This document shows positions 42,870 through 51,864 of a DNA stretch of 64,000 nt, piece after piece (the stretch's first letter is position 1; every line of letters begins with the position of its first letter). The notes under the pieces are model-generated. The model was not told the DNA's origin. It saw nothing but the letters and a program-made list of their open reading frames with translations, and did no database searches. A program made the position numbers and the translations under genes. The stretch spans positions 3,104,501 through 3,168,500 of the forward strand of contig NZ_CP095049.1 in NCBI RefSeq assembly GCF_022919135.1, in the 5' to 3' direction. The stretch is from Hymenobacter cellulosivorans (lineage in GTDB: Bacteria; Bacteroidota; Bacteroidia; Cytophagales; Hymenobacteraceae).

Positions 42870-45800
42870 TTACCGAAACAGCTCCCGCAGCTCGTCCCGG
42901 CTTAGGTTTTTGATGAGCGTGGCGTCGGTGTGAATCAGCTCGTGGGCCAGCTCGCGCTTGGCGTCCTGCAGCTTCATGATTTTCTCCTCGATGGTGTCGG
43001 GGCAAATCAGGCGCACGGCCACCACTTTCTTGTCCTGCCCGAGGCGGTGGCTGCGGTCAATGGCCTGGTTTTCCACGGCCGGATTCCACCACGGGTCCAC
43101 CAAGTACACGTAGTCGGCCTCGGTCAGGTTAAGACCCGTGCCGCCGGCTTTCAGGCTAATCAGGAACACCCGCACTGAGTCGTCCATCTGGAAGCGGGCC
43201 ACGGTGGTCGCGCGGTTTTTGGTTTGGCCGGTGAGGTAGGTAAAGGGAATGTTGTGGGCCTGCAGCTCGGCGCGAATCAAGTCGAGCATGGTCACGAACT
43301 GCGAGAAAATCAGAATTTTGTGCTGCGGGGCCTTGCTGCGCACTTCCTCCAGCAGCACGTCCAGCTTGCTGGAGGCCCGGCCGTAGTCGGCCTCGTCGGG
43401 CAGCAGGGCGGGGGAGTTGCAGATCTGGCGCAGCTTGGTCAGGCCCTGCAGAATGTGGATGCTTTCCTTCTGGGGCGCGTCCTCGTGAATGCCCAGCAGC
43501 AGGTCGTGGTACTCCTTTTTGCAGGCGTCGTACACCCGGCGCTGCTCGGTGCCCATTTCGCAGTACAGCACCATTTCCGTTTTGTCGGGTAGCTCCCGGG
43601 CCACCTGACCTTTGGTGCGGCGCAACACGAAGGGGCTGATGCGCTGCTGCAGTTCCCGGGCCCGCCGCTCATCCTTGAACTTGTCGATGGGCCCGGCATA
43701 CAAGTCCTTGAAGTGCTTGAGGGAGCCCAGCAAACCCGGGCAGGCAAAGGACAAGAGCCCGTAGATGTCCAGCGTGTTGTTTTCCAGCGGCGTACCGGTC
43801 AGCACTACCCGGTTGCGGGCCTGCAGCAGCCGGGCCGCCTTGTAGCGCTGCGACTCGGGATTTTTGATGGCCTGGGCCTCGTCCAGAAACACGTAGTTGA
43901 ACGCATACGCGCGCAGCTCCCGGATGTCGGAAACCAGCGTGTTGTAAGTCGTCAGTACGATGTCGTGGGCGTCGAACTGGGCGGCCTCGGCCCGGCGCAA
44001 GCTGCCGCGCAGCACGTGGACTCGCAGCTCGGGGGCAAACTTTTCCACCTCGGCCTGCCAGTTGAATACCAACGAAGTCGACACCACTACCAGGCTGGCC
44101 GGGCGCCGGGGGCCGTGCTGGCGCTGGTGCAGCAGAAAGGCCAGCACCTGCAGGGTTTTGCCCAGGCCCATATCATCGGCCAGGCAGCCCCCAAAGCTGA
44201 ACGTATCCAGGAAGTTGAGCCAATTGAGCCCCTGGCGCTGATACTCACGCAGGGTTGCCAGCAAACCCACCGGCGGCTCCACCGCGGCAATACCAGTGAA
44301 GTCGGCCACGGCGGCTTCGTAGGTGGCCAGGCGGGTTCGGGCAGCCTCATCCAGGGCGGCCGGGTCGTAGAGCTCCCGAATCAGGCGAAAGTTGATGCTG
44401 GGCGTGCGGATTCGGTCTTCTTCTACCTCGCCGGCGGCAAAATACTCGGCGAACTTCTCGACCCATTCGCGGGGCAGCAGGCCGCGGGTGCCGTCGTCGA
44501 GGCGCACGTAGTGGCTACGGTTGCGGATGGCCTGCTGCACCTGCCGCAACGAGGCTTTCTGCTGGCCGAAGCGCACGTTGAGCTTGGTGTCGAACCAGTT
44601 GGTTTCGCCCGTTACGCGCACCGAAATCCGGGCCCGGTACGGGTTCAGGGTATTGCCTTTGAGTTGGTTGAAGCCCAGAATCGTGATACCCGCCCGCTGC
44701 CAGTCTTCAAAGGCCGTCAGCACCCATTCCTCGTCCAGAAACAACGCCCGGGGCGCGTCGAAGGAGCCCTGGTGCAGCTGCTCCTGCCAGGCTGGGTACT
44801 GGCGCAGTAAGGCGGTGGTAAAGCCCGCCTCGGCGGCCGTGTCGCGGTTCAGGGCGAAGGGGCGGCCCAGTTCGTCGTGGGCCAGCAGCTGCCGCTTCGA
44901 GAGCACCGGTACTTCCCGGGTCCCGTAGCGCATCACGGGCAGCACTTCCACGCCCCCGGCCCCGTGGTCGGAGAGGTAAAGCAGCTTTTCTGGGGCCTGG
45001 TCGAAGCCGTTGCTCACGCGCAGCTCGGGTGGGGCGGGCCGCACGAAGGAGTAGCTGACCCGCAACTTGTCTTCCAGGTTGGCCAGTACCTGCTGCTGAA
45101 ATTCCCGGAACTTGCTTTGGTGAATCAGCAGGGTGTTGTTGCGGCGCTGGAAAAAGTCGATTACCCGCCATACGGCCAGGTCTTCGAGCAGGTAGAGCGC
45201 CTGGTTGAAGGCCACGAAATAGTCGAACCGGATGGGCGCGGTGCTCAGGTCCACGGGCTGGTCGTGGAGCAGCAGGCGGCCCGTCACTTCGTAAAACTCC
45301 TGTTGCTCACTCACGTGCAAATGCAAATCGGTGGGCACCCAGCGCAGCGTGAGCGGGGTCAGGGCCGGGCCGGTGAGCTTGTCCGACACACTGGGGTTGT
45401 GGGCAAAAACGGGCAGCTCTTCCGGGTTGTCGACAATGGCCCGCAAGGCCTGCAGCGTGGCCACCGAGCGTTTCTCGTCGTAGTTGTGCTGAAAGCGGGC
45501 CAGGCCGGAGTAGAACTTGAGCTCCGCCAGATTACCACTGGTTCCCAGCCGGTCGAGCGGGTTGAGTACCGTTACCGGGTTCTTAACCTTGCCGGCACTC
45601 GTTAGCACGGCCTCGGCTAGCTGCACGGTGAGGTGGCCGTAGTACTTGTGCCGCCCAAATACCACGATGCGCCGACTACCCGCAGCGGCCAGTGGCCCGC
45701 GCTCCTCCGGCAGCAATTGGCTCACCAGCTCCTGCGTGGTGGTGGCCGTCACCGGAAACAGGCCCGCCTGCCGGGGCAAGACCTGTACCTGAGTCCGGTT

Positions 45801-46256
45801 GTAAGTCAGCTCGAAGTAGGCGTCGAGGTCGGTGGCGTGTTCCAGGCCATAGTCGCGGGCGGCGGCCTGGAGCAGCGTATGGCGCTGCCCAGCGTCGAAA
45901 AATACGCGCAGCTCCTTGCGCTGCACAATACTGAGCAGCACCAGGGCCTCATGCTCGCACAGGGCGCCCGCCGGGGCCGGGCAGGTACACGTTAGCAGCA
46001 CGCCCTGGGTTTGCTGCTCTACAGTCACGGGCGGAAATGGCTGGGCACCCAGGGTTGGCGCGCCGGTAAACGTGCCGAAGTTCAGCGTCAGGGTGTGGGG
46101 CTGAATGGCCGCCATAGCGCGGTAGTCAACCGGCGGCAGATGCGTCCCGTGCCGCTCGACGTCGGCGCTGGTCAGGGCCGCTACGCTCGTGCCTGCCAGG
46201 CGGTAGTGGTGCCGGCCCGGCTCGGCAGCAGACGTTGTTTCCGGGGAGCTGGGCAT
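42870..46256 (-). CDS. SWIM zinc-finger SNF2-family helicase/ATPase
   Basis: 1128 residues. An N-terminal SWIM motif (CTCPAPAGALCEH, CxCxnCxH) lies near residues 85-97. The central region is of unknown fold. The SNF2 ATPase begins near residue 680 with CLADDMGLGKTLQVLAF (Walker A), FLDEAQAIKN (motif II, DEAQ, near 790) and VLTGTPLENN. The helicase C part has FLISLKAGGTGLNLTEADYV and DRSHRLGQDKKV. Such proteins remodel protein-DNA or RNA-polymerase complexes; no specific target can be inferred. It appears monocistronic. A TGCTTTTG box just upstream of the ATG hints that translation may start slightly downstream. Confidence 0.93.
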   Translation of the reverse strand: MPSSPETTSAAEPGRHHYRLAGTSVAALTSADVERHGTHLPPVDYRAMAAIQPHTLTLNFGTFTGAPTLGAQPFPPVTVEQQTQGVLLTCTCPAPAGALCEHEALVLLSIVQRKELRVFFDAGQRHTLLQAAARDYGLEHATDLDAYFELTYNRTQVQVLPRQAGLFPVTATTTQELVSQLLPEERGPLAAAGSRRIVVFGRHKYYGHLTVQLAEAVLTSAGKVKNPVTVLNPLDRLGTSGNLAELKFYSGLARFQHNYDEKRSVATLQALRAIVDNPEELPVFAHNPSVSDKLTGPALTPLTLRWVPTDLHLHVSEQQEFYEVTGRLLLHDQPVDLSTAPIRFDYFVAFNQALYLLEDLAVWRVIDFFQRRNNTLLIHQSKFREFQQQVLANLEDKLRVSYSFVRPAPPELRVSNGFDQAPEKLLYLSDHGAGGVEVLPVMRYGTREVPVLSKRQLLAHDELGRPFALNRDTAAEAGFTTALLRQYPAWQEQLHQGSFDAPRALFLDEEWVLTAFEDWQRAGITILGFNQLKGNTLNPYRARISVRVTGETNWFDTKLNVRFGQQKASLRQVQQAIRNRSHYVRLDDGTRGLLPREWVEKFAEYFAAGEVEEDRIRTPSINFRLIRELYDPAALDEAARTRLATYEAAVADFTGIAAVEPPVGLLATLREYQRQGLNWLNFLDTFSFGGCLADDMGLGKTLQVLAFLLHQRQHGPRRPASLVVVSTSLVFNWQAEVEKFAPELRVHVLRGSLRRAEAAQFDAHDIVLTTYNTLVSDIRELRAYAFNYVFLDEAQAIKNPESQRYKAARLLQARNRVVLTGTPLENNTLDIYGLLSFACPGLLGSLKHFKDLYAGPIDKFKDERRARELQQRISPFVLRRTKGQVARELPDKTEMVLYCEMGTEQRRVYDACKKEYHDLLLGIHEDAPQKESIHILQGLTKLRQICNSPALLPDEADYGRASSKLDVLLEEVRSKAPQHKILIFSQFVTMLDLIRAELQAHNIPFTYLTGQTKNRATTVARFQMDDSVRVFLISLKAGGTGLNLTEADYVYLVDPWWNPAVENQAIDRSHRLGQDKKVVAVRLICPDTIEEKIMKLQDAKRELAHELIHTDATLIKNLSRDELRELFR

Positions 46257-46406
46257 ACAAAAGCAATGGGTATGGTGAGCAGGCTGGGGCCCGCAGACCT
46301 GCAGCTCCCAACCGCGAAGATACGGCCGGAACGTTGTCGGCCCCGGCTTTGTGGCCCGCGTTTGGTACCCTGGTTTTCTGGTGTTGCTCGTCGGCCGTGG
46401 GCAACA

Positions 46407-46443
46407 CGAAAAAAGCTCCCACCAACGGCGGGAGCCTTTTTCG
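46407..46443 (-). terminator. Terminator of the first MACPF-like gene
   Basis: A 14-bp stem with one mismatch (46407-46420 with 46430-46443; GCTCCC/GGGAGC core), with A- and T-rich outer parts. It starts 20 bp after the stop codon at 46463 on the minus strand. Confidence 0.82.
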
Positions 46444-46462
46444 TATTCACTTGGAATTCCGC

Positions 46463-48316
46463 TTAGGCCGAAACCGGCTCACTCTGCGAAACTGCCTCCT
46501 GGGCCGGAACCGTGACCGAGCCCGGAATCAGGGAGTTGGCCACGTACCAGACGCTCAGCGTGTTGTTGAATCCCCGGTCGTATTCCGATTCGCAGTGGAT
46601 CCGGGCGCTGTTGTTGAGCAGGATGTAGTCCGAGTTGTTGTTCTGGTTGTTCTTGTGCCAGGTGCCGTCGGAGCCGTCGTCCCAGACCTGATGCAGTTCC
46701 CACTGCACGATGGTCCCGTCGACGGCAATATCGAAGTCGTGGCTGCGGTGCCCGATCTTGTAGCCTTGCTCGTAGTTCTGGGAGGTGTATTGAATTACAA
46801 AGGCCGGGTCGTTGGCGGCGTTGGTATAGTTGGTCGAGCCAAACTTGCCGGATTCCGACTGACTAGCGCCGATGGCCGGCTCGGACGACTGCAGCTTCTG
46901 AATCGTCTGAATGAAGAGGTAGCGCTGGCTCAGGTTGTTCAAATCATTCAGCAGGGCGCTGACCTGGCCGCTCAGGCTGGTGCGGGTCGCGTCGTCTTCG
47001 ACCAGGGTCTGGGCGTTGGCCATTACCTTCTTGACCACGCTGTTGACCTGCGTCGGATAAGAGCCCTGCCAGCTGGAAGGCAAGGAGTTGAGCGTAATCT
47101 GGAGCAGGTACGTGTTGAAGTAGATGTCGCCGACGGCGCTGAAGATGTTGGGGTCAATTGGCAGCGTAGTCGGAATTTTGGCGCTGATCTGGCTGTAGTG
47201 AATCATTTCGGCATGGCCAGGCACAGGCTCGTTGTACTGCTGAAACCACTGCAGGTACTCTTGCACCGTATCCATGCCGATGGGGGCCGTGGGGCGGTTC
47301 GGCGCGTTGGTGGGCATGCCCTGCATGTCCAGGAAAAAGCTCACCGAAACATTCTTATTGGCAATGGCGCTTTTAAATTCGGCCTCGCCCTGGGCCGTAA
47401 ACATATCCGGGGCCGATGCGCCCAGCGAAGCTTTTACCTGCGTAAGCGTTTCCGACGAATTGGCACTAACGGTATACACGGCCCGAAATGTAGCCTGCCG
47501 CCGGCTGCCCGCCAGGTAATAGTCGCCGTACAGGGCGCGAAACTTGTCAAACTGTCCGGCATCAATCAGCTGCTGGGCCTGCGGGGCAAACGAGACGGTG
47601 CTGCTGTTGATGGTGTCATAGTCGTTGTACTCTACCTGGTAGGTAGCCAGAATCGTCAGGTCCAGCGTCGACTGCTTGATCTGGCTCAGGTAAGACGTGG
47701 ACGCGTTAACGGTGATGCCGTCCATGTTGTAGCTGCCGCTGGCCGACACGTTGATGAGCTGGTCAACGTCACTGGTAGAAAAGATGTTGGCGTAGGTGGT
47801 GTGCGAGTTCTGGGACTGGGCCTGCTTCACCGTGAACGGGTTGAGGGCCTGGGCGCTCAGCACGCCCGTCACCGCGTTGACGCCCTTGCCCAGGGCATAG
47901 CCATCCAGCCAGGGCTGCCCGCTCAGGTCACTCACCAGCGTCGTCGTGGTACTGTTGGTGGCCTGCAGGCTGGGAATGCGGGCCCTAAAGCCGCGGCGGG
48001 CAGGAGCAGGAGCAGGAGTTCCAACTAGCTTGCAGAGCACCACCTGGCCGGTCCAGTCGCGGTCCTGTACGGTGGTCGCGCCCGAGAAAGTCTTGTCATA
48101 GGCTTTCTGAAACTGGCCCATAACGCTTTCACAGCCGCAGTCGAGCTTGAAATTGACGGTGTAGCCCAGGGGGCCAGTGGGGGTTGGGGCGCTCATACTG
48201 CCTTTTACAGCTAGGTTGGCGTAGCACTTCAGGTATTGCTGGCCGAATACCTGAAAGGGCTTTTCCGCTTTGAACTTCAGCTCAAAGGTGCCTTCAGAAA
48301 TGATTGGGTCAATCAT
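46463..48316 (-). CDS. Large unknown protein, candidate MACPF/perforin-like (paralogue A)
   Basis: 617 residues without a signal peptide. An N-terminal domain of about 105 residues (FELKFKAEKPFQVFGQQYLK, then LDCGCESVMGQFQKAYDKTF) is absent from the paralogue at 52662. The rest is shared. It has a glycine turn LGKGVNAVTGVLSAQ, a Ser/Gly beta hairpin (SASGSYNMDGITVNASTSYL), then FRALYGDYYLAGSRRQATFR, which resembles the YGTH-type signature followed by a strand in MACPF proteins. Further shared motifs are DMQGMPTNAPNRP and IPTTLPIDPNIF. A C-terminal beta domain has IVQWELHQVW, SDYILLNNSARIHCESEYDR and NNTLSVWYV, possibly a ligand-binding module. Pore formation is inferred only from these resemblances. 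Confidence 0.7.
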   Translation of the reverse strand: MIDPIISEGTFELKFKAEKPFQVFGQQYLKCYANLAVKGSMSAPTPTGPLGYTVNFKLDCGCESVMGQFQKAYDKTFSGATTVQDRDWTGQVVLCKLVGTPAPAPARRGFRARIPSLQATNSTTTTLVSDLSGQPWLDGYALGKGVNAVTGVLSAQALNPFTVKQAQSQNSHTTYANIFSTSDVDQLINVSASGSYNMDGITVNASTSYLSQIKQSTLDLTILATYQVEYNDYDTINSSTVSFAPQAQQLIDAGQFDKFRALYGDYYLAGSRRQATFRAVYTVSANSSETLTQVKASLGASAPDMFTAQGEAEFKSAIANKNVSVSFFLDMQGMPTNAPNRPTAPIGMDTVQEYLQWFQQYNEPVPGHAEMIHYSQISAKIPTTLPIDPNIFSAVGDIYFNTYLLQITLNSLPSSWQGSYPTQVNSVVKKVMANAQTLVEDDATRTSLSGQVSALLNDLNNLSQRYLFIQTIQKLQSSEPAIGASQSESGKFGSTNYTNAANDPAFVIQYTSQNYEQGYKIGHRSHDFDIAVDGTIVQWELHQVWDDGSDGTWHKNNQNNNSDYILLNNSARIHCESEYDRGFNNTLSVWYVANSLIPGSVTVPAQEAVSQSEPVSA

Positions 48317-48601
48317 GATGATGGAGTAAGTAAGAAGTAAGAAGTGAAGAGTGAACAGAGCGTCATCGGGGCAGCCAGGTCGGAAGCGGCTGGCACGAAT
48401 CGGTACAAGCAGTAGGGTAGACCAGCCCGGTAGCGCGGGCTGCGGGGCCCTCCCAGGTCGCGACGGCTGGAGGGCAGAGCAAGGCGTGGTGGCAAGGCGG
48501 GCCGGGGTAGGCAGCTAGCTGACCTTCACTCGGAAGAGTAAGGCAAAGGAAGAAGTTGAGGAGCGGCGGTTTGCGCGAAAAAATACCCAGCCTGACAAAA
48601 C

Positions 48602-48616
48602 GGGTATTTTTACCTG
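48602..48616. promoter_or_regulatory. Operator-like palindrome, site A
   Basis: GGGTATTTTTACCTG: GGTA and TACC arms separated by four T. It shares the arm and spacer pattern with the sites at 48687-48702 and 54439-54472. Confidence 0.5.
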
Positions 48617-48686
48617 ATGCCGTGTAACTCTGCCAGGGATAGGTCCTGCGTAACCCTTTGCTACCGGTTGGGAGTGGAGCCACAAC

Positions 48687-48702
48687 CAGGTATAAATACC
48701 TG
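48687..48702. promoter_or_regulatory. Operator-like palindrome, site B
   Basis: CAGGTATAAATACCTG: six-base arms CAGGTA and TACCTG are perfectly complementary around TAAA. It is the best copy of the motif and lies about 113 bp upstream of the gene at 48815. Confidence 0.55.
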
Positions 48703-48814
48703 TTTTTGCAGCTCCCGTGTTTCTACTCACTGGCGCGTTGTGCTTAATGCGGTACTTTGGCCCGACCTGTGGTGCTTACTCCAGGTGCCCCGCTATTTCA
48801 TTCTTCTCCGCTTT

Positions 48815-49534
48815 ATGACCACCACTACTACCGCCAACATCCTGAGCCCTGGTGCCTATGAGCGCCGCGCTGCCAAATGGGCCACTATTCTAAGTAAAAT
48901 CAAAAGCGACGCTCTGCAGCAGAGCTTCCTGGTGGCTACCCCTGCCGGGCAAGAGCGCCTGGCCTACGTAAGCTTCCCAATTCAGCATATCGTGTGGCTT
49001 ATGTCGACGGTGGGCGTGCGTCACATTCAGGCCCGTTTCCTGATTGCCACCAAAAAGGTTGACGGACAGCGCCACCCGTATTTCACGCTGGCCCTGTACG
49101 CCACCGATGCGCTGGGAGCCCGGGTTTCAGCTTTCTACCTGCCCAGCACGTACGCGGGCGAGCCCAAGCCCAGCGAGCTGCCCACCGAACAGGCGCCGCA
49201 CGACCTGGTGAAAGCCTGGCTCAACAACTGGGCCACCGCTCCGGAAATAACCTCGGCTTTGTTTGCCAACAGCTACGGTCCCTTGCTGGGCTATAGCTTC
49301 AGCGTGGAAGACTTTATGCGGCCGCTGTTCGAAGCCCAGCCTTTTACCAATCAGGAGCTGCGGGTGGGTTTCGGGCTGCACGAGTACTACCCGGCGCTGC
49401 CCGTTGGCGCGGAGCGGGCTTACACCTTTGGCCTGGTCCTGCGGCTTTACACACCACCTACCGAAGAGTCGGCTGCTGCTATATCGAGTGCACCCTTCTT
49501 CGATTTGTCGACACCCTGCCCGCCCGGCACCTGA
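48815..49534 (+). CDS. Unknown cytosolic protein beside the MACPF-like genes
   Basis: 239 residues from the ATG at 48815; an in-frame start at 48617 would run through the operator region. There is no signal peptide or membrane helix. The sequence has SFPIQHIVWLMSTVGVRHIQ, RHPYFTLALYATDALGARVS, SVEDFMRPLFEAQPF and LRVGFGLHEYYPALP. I recognise no family. The N-terminus MTTTTTANILSPG is low-complexity. It lies 59 bp upstream of the 7-TM/kinase genes on the same strand and is divergent from paralogue A, so co-regulation with either is possible. Confidence 0.72.
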   Translation: MTTTTTANILSPGAYERRAAKWATILSKIKSDALQQSFLVATPAGQERLAYVSFPIQHIVWLMSTVGVRHIQARFLIATKKVDGQRHPYFTLALYATDALGARVSAFYLPSTYAGEPKPSELPTEQAPHDLVKAWLNNWATAPEITSALFANSYGPLLGYSFSVEDFMRPLFEAQPFTNQELRVGFGLHEYYPALPVGAERAYTFGLVLRLYTPPTEESAAAISSAPFFDLSTPCPPGT

Positions 49535-49593
49535 TTTCGTTTCGTGTAAAAGCTGTTCTTTACGTCGCGCTCCTTGTCGCGCTCTTTCCTCGT

Positions 49594-50241
49594 ATGCCTC
49601 TCACACTGCAGCAACTTTTAATGAGGCTGACCCTGGTGCCCGTCCTGGTGGCGGGCATCATTGGTTTCATCCGTTACCGTCATCTGCCCCTAAACCTACG
49701 TTTGCTGGCCGGGCTGGTGTGGTTTGTGCTGCCCATCGAAATCCTGGGGCTGGTCTTGCTGATTCTGCACCGCAACAACCTGTTTCTAATGCCCATCTAC
49801 ATGGTCGGCGAAACGGTGCTGCTGGGCCTAGTGTACCGGCATACGCTGCAGTCCCGGTTTTTCAACCGTCTTATGCCCTGGGTGGTGGGCGGCTTTGCCC
49901 TCTACGCCCTAGCCGACACTATTTGGGCGGGCAAGCTAACCCAGTTTCGGCCGGGCCAGCAGGTGCTGCAGGCCGTGCTGGTGTTGGTATTCGTGGGCTG
50001 GTATTTCCGCAAGCTGCTCAATGAGCTGCAGGTGCTGCATCCCACGCGGGAACCTCTGTTCTGGGTGTCTACGGGCCTGTTTATCTACTTTCTGGGCTAC
50101 CTGCAGATTGCCCTGTTCAGCAACTACCTGCTGCACTACTCCCAGCAGCTGAACCATAACATCTGGGCCGTGCACTCGCTGCTCTACGTCGTGCTGCACG
50201 GCTGCTTTGGCTACGCTCTATGGTTGCACCCCCGGAAGTAA
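49594..50241 (+). CDS. Seven-helix membrane protein coupled to a histidine kinase
   Basis: 215 residues with about seven hydrophobic spans (among them LVPVLVAGIIGFIRYRHLPL, VWFVLPIEILGLVLLIL, IYMVGETVLLGLVY, AVHSLLYVVLHGCFGYALWL). No enzymatic motif is seen. Its 3' end overlaps the histidine kinase start by 22 bp, a strong sign of coupled expression. It may be the sensory partner of that kinase, whose own membrane part is a single helix. Proteins of this type precede NarL-type kinases in Bacteroidota. Ligand unknown. Confidence 0.82.
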   Translation: MPLTLQQLLMRLTLVPVLVAGIIGFIRYRHLPLNLRLLAGLVWFVLPIEILGLVLLILHRNNLFLMPIYMVGETVLLGLVYRHTLQSRFFNRLMPWVVGGFALYALADTIWAGKLTQFRPGQQVLQAVLVLVFVGWYFRKLLNELQVLHPTREPLFWVSTGLFIYFLGYLQIALFSNYLLHYSQQLNHNIWAVHSLLYVVLHGCFGYALWLHPRK

Positions 50242-51032
50242 CCTTTGCCCAGCTGCTCTTCAGCGGCATTGCCTTTATGCTACTGGCCGCGGGCAGCCTG
50301 GTGGTGTTTCTGATAACCTACCAGAAGCGCCTGCTGCACCAGCAGCTACGCCTGCGCCTGGCCGAAGCCGAACACCAGCAGCAGTTGCTGACGGCCATCA
50401 TTGAGGCCCAGGAAGGAGAGCGGGAGCGAATCGGGCGGGACCTGCACGACGGTATCGGCTCCACCATCTCGACGGCCAAGCTGCTGCTCAACCGGCTGGA
50501 AAGCCTGCCCGCCCACGCCGAAGATGCCCAGGGGTTGCTCAAGCTCATCCGCGAAATCATGAGTGGAGCCGTGCAGGATGTGCGCAGCATTTCTCACAGT
50601 CTGTACCCGGCCGTGCTGGCCCGATTTGGTCTGGCCGAGGCCCTGCAGCACCTGGTGGACGTAGCCAACGAAACAGGCAAACTGCCCATTCTACTGGAGG
50701 TTGATTACGCTCGGCCATTGGCTCTGGCCCAGGAGCTGGCCTTGTACCGGATCTGCCAGGAGCTGGTGCATAATGCCCTAAAGCACGCCCATGGAGCTAC
50801 CCGCCTCGTGGTAAGCCTGCTGCAGCAAGGACCACTGCTCACGCTGACCGTGGAAGATAACGGCTGCGGGTTTGAAGCCGCCAACGCCGCCGGTAGTGCG
50901 CCCCCAACCCGCGGGGCCGGCTTGCGCAGCATCGACGTGCGCGTGCAGATGCTGCAGGGGCACCTGCGTCAGCATTCAGTTCTCGGCCAGGGCACCCGTA
51001 TGGTCGTCGAGCTCGACACTACGATGGCGTAG
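50220..51032 (+). CDS. Sensor histidine kinase, NarL/LiaS type (HisKA_3)
   Basis: 270 residues. A single membrane helix (LLFSGIAFMLLAAGSLVVFL) is followed by a coiled coil and the HisKA_3 dimerisation helix ERERIGRDLHDGIGSTISTA, with the phospho-acceptor His in DLHD near residue 77. The HATPase_c domain shows ICQELVHNALKHAHGATRLV (N box), VEDNGCGFEA (G1) and GAGLRSIDVRVQMLQGHL (G2). It has no extracytosolic sensor domain, so sensing probably depends on the 7-helix protein overlapping it upstream. It would phosphorylate the LuxR-type regulator encoded 69 bp downstream. Confidence 0.93.
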   Translation: MVAPPEVTFAQLLFSGIAFMLLAAGSLVVFLITYQKRLLHQQLRLRLAEAEHQQQLLTAIIEAQEGERERIGRDLHDGIGSTISTAKLLLNRLESLPAHAEDAQGLLKLIREIMSGAVQDVRSISHSLYPAVLARFGLAEALQHLVDVANETGKLPILLEVDYARPLALAQELALYRICQELVHNALKHAHGATRLVVSLLQQGPLLTLTVEDNGCGFEAANAAGSAPPTRGAGLRSIDVRVQMLQGHLRQHSVLGQGTRMVVELDTTMA

Positions 51033-51101
51033 ATGGTGGCAATTTGTGTTAGTATTACGGGGCCGTTCGGCTTATTTTAGCTTACTCCTATCCGTTATTT
51101 T

Positions 51102-51770
51102 ATGACCACTATCCCCACGCCCGTACACATTGCCCTGCTCGACGACCACGCCCTGTTTCGCCAGGGGATGCGCTATATCCTGCAGTCCTGGCCCTACGTG
51201 GAAACCGTGGTGGAAGCGGCTACTTTCGCCGAGCTGCTGGTTCAGTGCCGCCTGCGCCAGCCCGATGTGCTGTTGCTCGATCTGCAAATGCCCGAAGTAG
51301 ATGGGGCGGAAGCCGCCCGGCAGCTGCTGGCCGAGTTTCCCGACCTGAAAATTATTGTGCTGTCGATGTTTTCAGCCGATAAGTTTATCACCCAAATGAT
51401 GAAGCTAGGCGTGCGTAGCTACCTGCCCAAGGACGCCGACCAGGAGCAGCTGCGCGAGGCCATCGAAGCCGTACTGCTAACCGGCCACCACTTTACGCCC
51501 AGCATTTCGCGGGCCCTGGTACGGGCCGTGCAGCAGCCCATCCGGCAGGTACCCACTATGCTGCCTAACTTGGTGCAGCTGACGCCGCGGGAGCTAGAAG
51601 TACTACACCGCATCTGCCAGGGACGCAAAGCCGCCGAAATTGCCGATGAGCTCTTTCTGAGCCGGCGTACGGTGGAGGGGCACCGCCAGAAGCTGCTGGA
51701 AAAAACCGGCGCCCCTAACTCAGCCGGCCTAGTCGTGTACGCTGCCCAGCACGGCCTGCTGCCCAGCTAG
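51102..51770 (+). CDS. Response regulator, NarL/LuxR family
   Basis: 222 residues. The receiver domain has the acidic pair LLDDHALF and phospho-acceptor Asp in VLLLDLQMPEVDG, with Lys in RSYLPKDADQ. The C-terminal LuxR helix-turn-helix is LTPRELEVLHRICQGRKAAE then DELFLSRRTVEGHRQKLLEK. It is the output of the upstream kinase. NarL-type regulators often bind short inverted repeats, so it is a candidate for the AGGTA-N4-TACCT sites at 48602-48702 and 54439-54472; that link is inference. Confidence 0.95.
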   Translation: MTTIPTPVHIALLDDHALFRQGMRYILQSWPYVETVVEAATFAELLVQCRLRQPDVLLLDLQMPEVDGAEAARQLLAEFPDLKIIVLSMFSADKFITQMMKLGVRSYLPKDADQEQLREAIEAVLLTGHHFTPSISRALVRAVQQPIRQVPTMLPNLVQLTPRELEVLHRICQGRKAAEIADELFLSRRTVEGHRQKLLEKTGAPNSAGLVVYAAQHGLLPS

Positions 51771-51864
51771 GCCAGCGGCGTAGTACCAGGACAGGTTCTG
51801 CAGAACAGCCGGGGCCTGCCCTGCCAAGCACCTAACGTTTATAGGCGTGTTTCGAATGCGATGG

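Larger units (their letters stand above)
48317..48814. promoter_or_regulatory. Regulatory gap between MACPF-like paralogue A and the 239-residue gene
   Basis: A 498-bp divergent intergenic region with no supported gene. A run of AGTAAGAAGTAAGAAG-type words (48325-48352) follows the paralogue A start region. Two AGGTA-N4-TACCT-type palindromes (48602-48616 and 48687-48702) lie in its right half, with a half site at 48584-48588. The right half serves both divergent genes. Confidence 0.5.

Noticed and set aside
46235..48028. Plus-strand open frame of about 597 codons opposite MACPF-like paralogue A
   Set aside because: The minus-strand frame has a paralogue at 52662 and coherent motifs; the plus frame has none.
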